Below are positions 10,201-19,368 of a stretch of 64,000 bases of DNA, piece after piece. The stretch is from the NCBI GenBank assembly GCA_026874595.1, contig CM049320.1, forward strand, positions 29,562,714 through 29,626,713. Reading direction: 5' to 3'. The position numbers and the translations under genes are program-made. The notes beneath the pieces are model-generated. The model saw only the letters and a program-made list of their open reading frames with translations. It had not been told where the DNA came from and searched no databases. Each line of letters begins with the position of its first letter. Positions within the stretch are counted from its first letter, which is position 1. This DNA comes from Sipunculus nudus. Lineage: Eukaryota > Annelida > Sipuncula > Golfingiida > Sipunculidae.

Positions 10201-11475
10201 CCATGGGCACACTATAATTTACCTAGTGGTCACTGACTTCAATGTACACTAGGACAATACAAGTTCCACACATGCAGCAATCCTCTCAGAACGTGTTTCA
10301 TCGACTGCCTGCATATAGCATGTGGTCGCCCCCACTAACACAGAAGGCCACATCCTAGATCTACTATTCTCCCCCCCCCCCCTGAAGAAAATGTTGTACA
10401 TTCTGTAAAGGGGGTTGATCCCATTTTTTATCACAACATCACCCTTCGCACCCTTACTTTAGGCAGACCAACATTGTCTACTCAGAAAGCTCAATCAGGC
10501 AGCTGATGGACAAGATATCAAGATGTCTCCTCTTCTCCAAAACGGTGGCATTCCACACGGCAACCACCAAACCCTGTAAAACAGCATTCTACAGTATCCG
10601 TAATAAACATTCACCTAAAATGACTGCCACTACCACATTCAGGCCAAAATGGTCATGGATGAATGTTAATGAGAATCGTGCAACAGAAGAGGTTCTTCAG
10701 GAAGTATGAACAATTGTTGAAGAGAAGTCACTTTCATGTGCATCGTGAGATACATGCACTGTTAACAGCTTGATCCAGACGGCTAAGGTCGCATATTGTC
10801 AAGACAGGGTCACTCAGTGTGACCAGGTCCAGGAAGGACATTTCAACATTGTGCAAGGTTTCAGGAGGCGGCCATATGACCAGAAAAGATCGACACCATC
10901 ATGTCATCAAGCTGGAGGCTTAAACAGTTACTTCATGGACAAGGTTTCAAATTCCATGGCGGTTCCTGGAGTGAAGCGTTATATAACCACCCTCTGACAA
11001 ATATGTCGAACCAGACCTGCCTGTCCCTTTTTATAGCCTCTCTCATTTAATTCTCTTTGACAGACTCTCTCAGCGGCAGGTCACAAAGAGTCATTTTTAA
11101 TGGTTAAACCTGAACTGGCCGGGATGTTTATATGTCAATGGTCCCAAAGGGGTCAGTCCTGGTCACTTTCTATTTTCCCTGTACACTGCTCCTATCTGTG
11201 ACATTGTCGTTCTTCATTGGGTCTTCATCCATCTCTATGCGGATGATGATCAGCCAGGTATGACCTTCAGTTTCCATCCCTCATCTATCATTGACGAATA
11301 AATAGCCTCTGTGTAGCCATGCATTGCTAATCTCAATGCAAGGATTGTTTCGAAAAAGCTCAAACTAAACGGCAACAAGACAGAACTCACACCGCCTACA
11401 TCACAGTGCATTATTGATGTAGGGAGTGGGTCATCAAATTATATTAAGAAAATCACAAATGCGATTGAATTGTGA
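10201..11475 (+). mobile_element. Relic non-LTR retrotransposon (CR1/L2/Rex1-like), B1
   Basis: This is a decayed, 5'-truncated ORF2. The first part reads like the end of an apurinic endonuclease: VVTDFN in place of the usual GDFN, then a stop, then PTNTEGHILDLL. The linker follows (VNSLIQTAKVAYCQ, then LNSYFMDKVS), then the back half of the reverse transcriptase with YADD at 11236-11247 and KLKLNGNKTEL, ending at a TGA at 11473-11475. The N-terminal half of the reverse transcriptase is missing: at about 11014 the sequence joins points that are 468 bp apart in B4. A 12-base poly-C run interrupts the endonuclease part. Stops and frameshifts make it non-functional. The superfamily comes from motif order; the exact clade is uncertain. 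Confidence 0.8.
10371..10382. repeat. Poly-C tract of 12 in the retrotransposon relic (unit 1)
   Basis: Twelve consecutive C where the diverged B4 copy has only five (near 61922). The tract is 15 long in unit 2 and 17 in unit 3. Confidence 0.95.
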
Positions 11476-12144
11476 AATATTTTGCGCTTTGCGAGAATTA
11501 GTCTTCTCTTTAGACTCAAATTTCCCTATAACGGTAACTAATATATGGACAATTTCGCAGCATAAACTCTCTTTTGATATTGACAGGAGCTTCAATCAAA
11601 TGTCTTTTACCGCCTAAGACCTGTCATTCAAATCGACCTTATCGGTGATTCTGTTCTGAAAGTTGACATAAATGTTGTCACAGTGAGGAGACGCTAATCA
11701 TTATTGACAATTAGTGGAGCCTTGGCACTGACTGGCCTGACGTAGGATGGAATGTCGTCAATTACACTTAATGGAGTTAAACTCATATAAATTGGCTTTA
11801 CAGTACATTTAAATGTTTGTTAAGAATTGCATTTAAATTGTCTATCAAACTGGCAGTTCTCGTCTATCTGTCATATGTTGTTCCATCGGAATATAATCTT
11901 GAATTCATCAAGTTCAGACATCTGCAAATGTTTTTGAGCACAGATATACAATAAAAGTCGATTTAAATGCTTCAATAAAGTGGTTTGAATATCTTTTGAA
12001 ATCCGATTTGCATTGCCCGAGTCCATTATTCGGTGAAAAATGAACGGCTGAACATTTGTTCTTATAGTGACATGAGACCAACCAATAAATACATTCTAGA
12101 AATAAACCCACAATGAGAGCATTCTCGGTGATGAATGCTGAAAT
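11476..12144. promoter_or_regulatory. Presumed upstream regulatory region of lectin B1
   Basis: About 670 bp between the retrotransposon relic and the lectin ATG, conserved with the A half (1291-1955). No ORF is convincing. Near the start codon it has ACCAATAAATAC (a CCAAT/TATA-like stretch) and a TTCTAGAA dyad at 12094-12101, 44 nt before the ATG, as in A1. Promoter status is inferred from position and conservation only. Equivalent regions are 28679-29347 and 45902-46570; the B4 version (63490 to the end) is cut by the window edge. Confidence 0.35.
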
Positions 12145-12205
12145 ATGGCAAAACTTATCTTTTTGATAGCAGTAAATAATTTATATCTTAGTCTTTGGTC
12201 AGAAG
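12145..12205 (+). CDS. Lectin B1 exon 1: signal peptide
   Basis: ATG at 12145 opens MAKLIFLIAV followed by NNLYLSLWSE, a short basic start and a hydrophobic core typical of a secretory leader. The exon ends one base into codon 21 at the donor G|GTAAAG (12206). The same exon in A1 differs by two residues. Confidence 0.8.
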
Positions 12206-12289
12206 GTAAAGTTCACTTACTTCCTCGAGACTAATATACGGGGAAAATATGCACTTTGTTTTCATTTCCTCGTATACTTAAACATGCTT

Positions 12290-12360
<71 letters not shown>

Positions 12361-13767
12361 ATATATACACTGTTAATTGCTTGCATTTATTGAGAAATAT
12401 CGATTTAAAAGAAAGGTATTTTAGCCAGACCTTAAAATGAGAAAAAGGCCAGAAACGTGTGTGCATTATTACATACTGTGCTAATATTTTACCATATTTT
12501 ACCATGAATAACAACCATTTGTCGTTTTGCCAATGAAAATTATTTTGCAAACTGTAAAAGTAACAGCATGAAATTTATAGTTATTGTGTGTTAAATGTGT
12601 ATTTAATCCATCGATTTTAAACTGACAGCCTTAAAAGCAAACAGCCCATGTGTAAATGAGCAAGGCAACATGTTTGACCACTAAGCCACTAGATCACGTG
12701 TCAAAGGGACAAATGCTTCGTATTCCACACCCACAGCAAACCACAACATCTGAATCTCCTTATGTCAGGTTACTTGAATCAAACCCTATTAATTATATAA
12801 TAATTTTTACAAAGTAAAATTCGTCAAATATTTCTTATAAAGCCTTGATTACAACCGTAGCGACAGCCGACCACAAAAGGGATTTCTTGAAATTCGGATT
12901 GAGAAGTGTTGCCAATAAATATCAACCCACAAGAGGATGCACTAACATTTGTGGTCCTAAAAGCTTACCATGCCCAACTGATGCGAGGTTCCCAGACACA
13001 TGCGCCTCAAATCCGATACAGAAATGGTACCGGTATCCGGAATGCCTGCAAACGTCCACTGGTATGTTACACTTATCGACCAACTTCCCCGATTGTTTTT
13101 CATGTACTTATGACTAACATTTAAATAAACTATTTGAAAGATAATATATCACCAAAGGTATTTCCAGATTTAGAATATTATTTAGAATGTGGCTTTGAAT
13201 ATGGCGGAATGAGCATTTATTTCCTGTGGTGTTTCACATTCTATATCATTGCATTTCTCACAAAAGGGATGACAACCCTGGGCCACAAGAGTAGGTTGAA
13301 GCAGAGTAACATCATGATCAGTGCCACACCAATTATGACACCACAGTCAGAAATGATGTTGATGGGTAGAATCATGACAACTGGCAATGTACAGAAAGAT
13401 GATGGTAGGAAACAATCATGGTTGGGTAAATAATGTGGACATCCATCCACATGGATCTACCAATGATATATTTTTGTTTTGATATTCGTGAATGTAATTT
13501 AATTGATCAGATAGCCCTACAACCAACATATAATGTACATTTTGATGGATTCCATGTGTTCCTCAACACGTACTCATGTAAATAATTGCTCATGTGTTTA
13601 GGAGAATCTAGTCAAACTGGTCCATATCGACCTTAATGAATGATATGGATTAAGATTTATAAGATGTAGAATCTTGCATTCATTTTTCATATTTGTTCTT
13701 TCCTAAGTCTTTCTTCCAAAAGAGGTAGTGACGAATTGGATTGGATTGAAGCAGTTACCATAATTGC

Positions 13768-13807
<40 letters not shown>

Positions 13808-15223
13808 ATTATTATATACTGATGCTTTTCAATTCAGAAATAATTAGCATGGCCATCTAGGTAATCTCCTAGGAAATCATATTAATTGATGCCATCTTGA
13901 GAAATGCGGTTTTGAGAACAAATCGATTCAGATCATGAATCTAAAGTCGATGTACACACACATGTACATAGTTTTTAGTTGTATGTAGTAACATTATATT
14001 TATTTTTTGGCACCCGCACACTTCTGGCTTAAGTAGGTCTTATTAGAGCATATTAGAGAAAAAATAGGCATAGAGTACTGTTACATACATCACGCCCTTT
14101 TGGCGAGAATTTAGTACGAATAAATGTGTAATTCTGCCTTTGCTATGAATTTTTGCATCGACAAAGATGTCCAACACTTTATAAACGAAGATCTGTCATC
14201 CCTGGTGAAAATCCTGATTTTGCAATACTGAATAAAGCAATAATCAATCTATTTCAAGTTGCAGGCGAGAATTGTTTTATTTATTTTAATTATAAAATGA
14301 GTGCTCTGACTCTTACGTTACTTTTTACATATATTTGACCATCAAAGTTTTAGAAAATGTTTTCAAATTTTTTACTAATATATTCCTCATACAAAAATTG
14401 GAATATGTAAAGTTTTCCACGTATTCTCTGCACATGAACTGGAGAAAACTAAGGAGTCGTAGATTCATGGAATAATATTATATGCATTATATATGATTTC
14501 GAGGTTGTCCCGAGGGATGGAACGCTCGCTACCGTGATGAAAAAGGGACAAACACCTGCTACATGATAAGACCGTCCCCAGGCATCAGTAAAACGGAGGC
14601 CGGCGTTGCCTGCCACAACCACAGCAAGTCCATCCTAGTTTCTATTGAGACGCTGCAGGAATTACGGCACCTCGATCATTTCTTCAAAGCCCAACTATCT
14701 GATCCGTCAACATCTGACTTACGTATGCCATTTATTTGGCACATGATTTTGTTTGTCCTTTTACACTTACTTTGTATACAACAGATATTGCCCATTTTGT
14801 TTAATCGTCTATAGTTACTTTAAAGAAGTTGACGCTTGTTTAACAATATACATAAAATATAAAATATTACGGGCATATTGACACGCATTTCTTTCTTTTC
14901 CGCCATTATCATCGAATCGTCTTATAATCGCATTTTGTGTATACTACTTGATCACATGAAAGGAAAAATAATGAGCACTAGTATGTTTTAAGGAATTATT
15001 TTTTGTAGTTTGCAAGAAGGATTCGCACTGTGGTTATTGGACTTCGGCCTGGAAACCTTGGGGTTGGTATTGGACAAATGGCGAGCCTCTCAATTATGAA
15101 AACTGGATCAATGAAGATCCTCTTTCCGTTATCATGCAGGTTATGATCAATCAGTCATGTGTTTTCCGAATGATAAGGAATGGTTCACTTGGTAGTGGGT
15201 ACATCTGCGAGTTACGGCTGTAG
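12145..15223 (+). CDS. Secreted C-type lectin, intact copy B1 (5 exons, 290 aa)
   Basis: The exons are 12145-12205, 12843-13061, 13267-13425, 14504-14722 and 15009-15223, with four GT-AG introns, all phase 1. The 873-nt coding sequence has no internal stop. Residues 1-20 form a hydrophobic signal peptide. Residues 21-94 form a module with Cys 53, 57, 64, 74 and 88. Residues 95-146 form a linker. Residues 148-290 form a long-form C-type lectin domain with CPEGW at 148, Cys 165 and 183, WYWTNGEPLNYENW at 239-252, and YICE at 284-287. The Ca/sugar motifs EPN/QPD and WND are not present and one of the four canonical cysteines (C3) is missing, so sugar binding is doubtful. N-glycosylation sequons are NQS (267) and NGS (277). 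Such lectins in invertebrates usually act in recognition or immunity; the role here is inferred. The start is chosen by the signal peptide and the phase-1 donor. Confidence 0.85.
12293..12367. repeat. (AT)n microsatellite in lectin intron 1, B halves
   Basis: TA/AT repeats with one TTTAT interruption, 75 nt in unit 1. The homologous loci are 29496-29552 (57 nt) and 46719-46775 (57 nt). The tract lies between lectin exons 1 and 2. Confidence 0.95.
12843..13061 (+). CDS. Lectin B1 exon 2: Cys-rich module
   Basis: 219 nt, phase 1-1, acceptor TATAAAG|CC and donor G|GTATGT. It encodes residues 21-94, with the cysteines packed in the second half in the order C-x3-C-x6-C-x9-C-x13-C and a KWYRYPEC ending. 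I do not recognise it as a named domain. The A version lacks the second cysteine (Ser 57), making a four-cysteine module, and has an NIS sequon. This exon and the next differ between A and B mostly by amino-acid-changing substitutions. Confidence 0.75.
13267..13425 (+). CDS. Lectin B1 exon 3: linker
   Basis: 159 nt, phase 1-1, acceptor TTTCTCACAAAAG|GG and donor G|GTAAAT. It encodes residues 95-146, rich in Met, Ser, Thr, Lys and Gln and without cysteine, probably an extended stalk between the Cys-rich module and the lectin domain. The frame stays open upstream into intron 2, so this could be mistaken for a 99-residue single-exon ORF. The acceptor is chosen because it restores phase with exons 2 and 4. 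Confidence 0.7.
13771..13816. repeat. (TA)n(TAT)n microsatellite in lectin intron 3, B halves
   Basis: Dinucleotide run followed by a few TAT/ATT trinucleotides. The homologous loci are 30956-31007 and 48179-48219, of different lengths. Confidence 0.9.
14504..14722 (+). CDS. Lectin B1 exon 4: first half of C-type lectin domain
   Basis: 219 nt, phase 1-1, acceptor TTTCGAG|GT and donor C|GTATGC. It opens with CPEGW and NTCY (the extra N-terminal hairpin of long-form C-type lectin domains), then KTEAGVACHNHSKSILVSI, matching the first helix and strand of the fold, then the second helix LQELRHLDHFF. In A1-A3 the codon for Glu 159 here is TAA. Confidence 0.85.
15009..15223 (+). CDS. Lectin B1 exon 5: second half of C-type lectin domain
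   Basis: 215 nt, acceptor TTTTTTGTAG|TT, ending with TAG at 15221-15223. It encodes GYWTSAW, GWYWTNGEPLNYENW, then QSC and finally YICELRL. The EPN/QPD position reads EDP and there is no WND. Only 15 residues separate the QSC cysteine from the YIC cysteine, and the cysteine normally found between them is absent. Confidence 0.85.
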
Positions 15224-15291
15224 AACTGAATATATGAAGGGAAATGATTGACAAAGAACTAATAGTTGTTGCATCCAAGAATAAGACACGG

Positions 15292-15548
15292 GTAATGCTA
15301 AACAACTGTATATCTACAGGATTCCATTAAGGTTCTGAGACTACGTGGAAAGGGCTTTCACGCGATTACTCTATGCACCATTTGTGCGGGTCTTAGGTGT
15401 TTGTCACCAACATTGCTGGTTCATAATACGAAAAAACCAACGAAAGGCGCAATCCTGCGTGAGTGAAACACGACTATGGACTCCCCACTTGGCCTGCAGG
15501 GCTCTAGACCTGGATAGATGTCGACCGTGAAATATCTCGCCACCTCGG
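15292..15548. other. 257-bp B-only segment in presumed lectin 3' UTR
   Basis: A reads straight from AAGACACGG to CTGAGAGAGG, whereas B has 257 bp between them, with CGG at both edges. It is more GC-rich than its surroundings and contains a 61-codon ORF (15345-15530) that I do not recognise. It recurs at the same place in B2 and B3. It could be an insertion in B or a deletion in A with CGG microhomology. Confidence 0.6.
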
Positions 15549-15599
15549 CTGAGAGAGGTTTGTGTAGAAACCAGGGTTGGGTCTGAATGCCATCAGGCC

Positions 15600-15605
15600 A
15601 TTAAA
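15600..15605 (+). terminator. Possible ATTAAA polyadenylation signal (B1)
   Basis: This matches the site in A1 and is followed by the same GU-rich stretch. Because of the 257-bp segment the predicted 3' UTR is about 380 nt in B rather than about 115 nt in A. Supported by motif and conservation only. Confidence 0.3.
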
Positions 15606-15939
15606 GTGCAAGTGTATATGTTTTAAATAATTCAACTGCAAATGCAAATGTTAATAGAAATAATCGGTGCAAATGCGATAAAAACTTCATGATGCAAACG
15701 CAACTTCAATATCAAATGTGTACACATGTCTTTGTAATTGAATCATGTTTTGTTACATAATACGCAACAGGAATCAGGTTAACTTCAGTTTTATTATCAT
15801 ACATGTAACCACTAGTATCAGGAGAAAATATTTGAAATCTCTTGCAAATTTATCCCTTGCCTTTTTTGGCTCACAGGGAGCGTTCTCTTTGATAAAGTGA
15901 TATTTAATTTTTCCTACCGTTCTGCTTTTAATATTTCTT

Positions 15940-16281
15940 TTGTTTTGTACACAAGACAGCAGCTTGTATCTACATGTGAGCAAATTCGATCCAAACTTTT
16001 CTCAGAGATTTAAGGTAAAAAAAGCCACAGGTAAAAGAGCACAGTTAGAAATGGCAAAATGCATACCTTATCAATCTGAAGGACAGTTTAAGCTTTGGAT
16101 CGAATTGCATACACCATTAATGCGAAAGGGGACGATTTATGTCCGCCAAGAGTTCTTTACCATTATGTATGTGTTAAAAATTTTTAAAAAATATGTTATC
16201 CTTATTGTGATTTCGAAGGGCCTTTTCCAACTGCTTCATTATAAACGAACGTGTAAGCTGTACAATATTATGCATGTTTAG
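15940..16281 (+). CDS. Conserved hypothetical ORF, B1 (113 aa)
   Basis: This ORF is of unknown function. The core, from RFKVKK through MAKCIPYQSEGQFKLW to YVRQEFFTIM, is shared in frame with the ORF at 57028-57306 in A4. The N-terminal part is read in a different frame there because of an indel. The core is flanked by an acceptor-like TTTTCTCAG (ending 16005) and a donor-like AT|GTATGT (16167), so it may be an exon rather than a single-exon gene. In A1-A3 the core is frameshifted. No domain is recognised, and it could equally be a remnant of an older gene or element. Confidence 0.25.
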   Translation: MFCTQDSSLYLHVSKFDPNFSQRFKVKKATGKRAQLEMAKCIPYQSEGQFKLWIELHTPLMRKGTIYVRQEFFTIMYVLKIFKKYVILIVISKGLFQLLHYKRTCKLYNIMHV

Positions 16282-17617
16282 TATCTATGTGCGTATGTTT
16301 TTATTATAAATTGCTTTTTCAAACACGAAACACTCACTAAATATATTTGATTGTTGTTTACTGCCAGGGCCAGGGCTTAATCATAATATGTTTTAGTATA
16401 CATAAATCAATTCACACACAAACATATGTGGCTGGGTCTGTTATATTTGTGTGATAAATAATTAGCAGTATATTGTTCTAAATTCATGACACTGAGAATA
16501 TTAGGACAATAAATATTCCTCTAACTCATGGAACCGTTGAAGACAGGAGTCTCCGCTATAATATTCCCATCAGAACTATCCACAAATTGTGGCGAAAAAT
16601 CAAGCCTAGATAAAAAATAAAAATCCTAATATATAGAGCACTGTGAGAATTCGTTTTGTAAAATAAATGACAAAATGTATAAAAGTTTATCCAACAGGTG
16701 GCACAGCTACTTTCATTTTTAAAGGAGATGACCAAATGTCAAGGCTTAATTTGGGTTACATTTTCAGGCCTGCTAACGATGATAAACCTTAATGTAACAT
16801 CATTATATGATAGAAATTTTGACATATATTGCTAATACTTGGTAGTGCCATTACTCTAGTGTACAGTGAGGTAGTACCTGTCGAGGAAGAACCCTGATAC
16901 CGAGAGAAGCCAGGGGCAAGACTTAGCTGAATGGCCCGACACCGATGTTTTCATAAAATGGTGAAGCCGATCGTTAAACTAGCATTGTTACATAAACAAA
17001 ATAAAACATCTTTTAGCAATGAAAAAAAGTGGATAATTCGGTAAACCTTTTTAATCATTTAAATAAATTTTTTAAGTGATATATTTTTTATAATTTGTGA
17101 TATTACTTCACACACACACTTATCGATACATGTATATATGACATGTTCCTTATCCAGCATACCTGATTGATATATATATAATACCACATATATTTTGAGT
17201 AATAACCTTCTCCTTTGAGTTTATATTTATACAACTTGGTTATTTTTTTTTGTGGTTATGTAAATTATTGTGGGTTTATGTTAGGCTGATCTTAATATGA
17301 ATTTGATTAATACAGATCATTATGAGATTGGTCAAACATAAAATGTTGTTTAAATTCTGAGGCTGCAAATTCATTACTTGATCATCAGTGTCCATGGCGT
17401 GAAATTGTTAAATATATCTTTGTTGTAAAATCAACTGATAGGTGGGCCGATCCTGACAGTTGGAAAATAAACCAATAGCATTCTTCACATGGTTGGTATA
17501 AGGCAAGGGACTAGAATGTTAATTCACCGTACATGTCTACTGTCCATTTTTTTAATGACCAGGCAGACTCCATACACTTTATAACACATAGAAAAGATGA
17601 GATAACTATTTACAGTA

Positions 17618-17652
<35 letters not shown>

Positions 17653-19166
17653 ATGATTTGTGATGACAAAGGATAATAAATATGTAATAATAACTTAATA
17701 ATATTACATATAATTATATATTGTGAAATTATTTTAAAATATGAATAATATCTAATTGTTAAGTTGACAGCCTTATTCCGATTAGTATGCTGTCTGGAAT
17801 TAATTATGGTCTTCTTAATAAATAAATATTTCATGATTGTCTTTGATGAAATACTAAATAAAAATTATTCCATTCTACCATCTTAAGATGTTCATAAAAT
17901 CAGCAGTCGTTCTTCAGTTGAACTTTTAATTAAACAGGTATATGCCCCATTGAGGTGCTTCAAAGTAGAAAACAATTTTTAGTTAAGTTGAAGAAAAGGT
18001 AGAATGAAACGACACTCATTCCACCGTGTTTTGAGAAGGCACAAGACCAGACAACACCCACTAAATTACGTGAAGTCTGTTATTGTTTACATTGGAGTGT
18101 CATGTAACGTGAGAGCCCAACAGCCATTTCAATCCTATTCAATCTGACAGTTGAAACGACTCTGGCTTCAGACGAATATTAATACGTTTAATACAGGAAA
18201 TCCCCAGCCTAATGATTTCCCTGTATTTGCATTCACTAATCCGAGTCGTCCAAATGGAAAACTTTCAAACTTGGTTTTACATAAAAAATGTTTTTTTTTT
18301 ACAAACAAACAATTTGCTTAATTAAAACGGTGTTTGTAAGTTTGATTAAACTTTTGTTGGCACAATCCCTCTCATAACTCATTAAGAAATTGCTAGAACG
18401 ACGCCAGTCGTGTTTGTTAAAACACATCACAGTGCATTATTGATGTAGGGAGTTAGTCATCAAATTATATTAAGAAAATCACAAATGCGATTGAATTGTG
18501 AAATATTTGCGCTTTGGGAGAATTAGTCTTCTCTTTAGAATCAAATTTCCCCATAACGTTTACTGATATATGGACAATTTCGCTGCATAAACTCTCTTTT
18601 GATATTGACAGGAACTTCAATAAAATGTATTGGACCGCCTAAGACCTGTCATTCAAATTGACCCTATCGGTGTTTCTGTTCTGAAAGTTGACATAAATGT
18701 TGTCACAGTGAGGAGACGCTAATCATTATTGACAGTTAGTGGATCCTTGGCATTGACTGGCCTGACGTATGATGGAATGTCGTCAATTACACTTAATGTG
18801 GTTAAACTCATATAAATTGGGATAACAGTACATTTAAATGTTTGTTAAGAATTGCATATAAATTGTCTATCAAACTGTCAGTTCTCGTCTATCTGTCATA
18901 TGTTGTTCCATCGGAATATAGTCTTGAAATCATCTGGTTCAGACATCTGCAAATGTTTTTGAGAACAAAACAAAAAAAGTCGATTTAAATGCTTCAATAA
19001 AATGGATTGAATATCTTTTGAAATCCCATTTGCATTGCCCGAGTCCAATTTTCGGTGAAAAAAGAACGGCTGAACATTTGTTCTTCTAGTGACATGAGAC
19101 CAACCATTAAATACATTCTAGAAATAAACCCACAGGAAAAGCATCCCCGGTGTTGAATGTTAAAAA

Positions 19167-19303
19167 ATGGCAAAATTTATCTTTTTGATAGCAGTGAATA
19201 CTTTATATCTTAGTCTTTGGTCAGAAGGTAAAGTTCATTTAGTTCCTTGAGACTAATAAACGGGGAAAAAATTGCACTTCAATTGTTTTTATTTCCTGCT
19301 ATG

Positions 19304-19368
<65 letters not shown>

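Larger units (their letters stand above)
1..17215. repeat. Tandem array unit 1 (A1 1-6705, B1 6706-17215)
   Basis: The sequence from base 1 recurs at 17216, 34406 and 51619, so the window holds a head-to-tail array with a period of about 17.2 kb; the phase of the unit start is arbitrary. Within the unit, base 1 onwards aligns again with 6706 onwards (both have TATTTATACAA followed by TTGGTTATTTTT), so the unit is a dimer of diverged halves. A1 carries a broken lectin gene (1956-5021). B1 carries a relic retrotransposon (10201-11475), an intact lectin gene (12145-15223) and a conserved short ORF (15940-16281). B has three segments that A lacks: 7623-9113, about 9384-11397 and 15292-15548. Confidence 0.97.
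15224..17215. other. B-type downstream region (unit 1)
   Basis: This holds the presumed 3' UTR with a 257-bp B-only segment (15292-15548), a candidate ATTAAA signal at 15600-15605, the octamer-like cluster (about 15636-15720), the conserved short ORF (15940-16281), then about 930 bp of AT-rich DNA with no recognised gene to the unit end. It recurs at 32413-34405 and 49626-51618. Confidence 0.6.

Noticed and set aside
10249-10434. Minus-strand 61-codon ORF with a Gly run
   Set aside because: Antisense reading of the poly-C tract in the retrotransposon relic; it disappears or changes length with the tract.
14153-14338. Possible cassette exon in lectin intron 3 (conserved in A and B near 3960-4080)
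   Set aside because: With the acceptor GACAAAG the candidate donor after CCCTG would leave phase 0, so including it would break the frame into exon 4; the phase-1 reading soon meets a stop.
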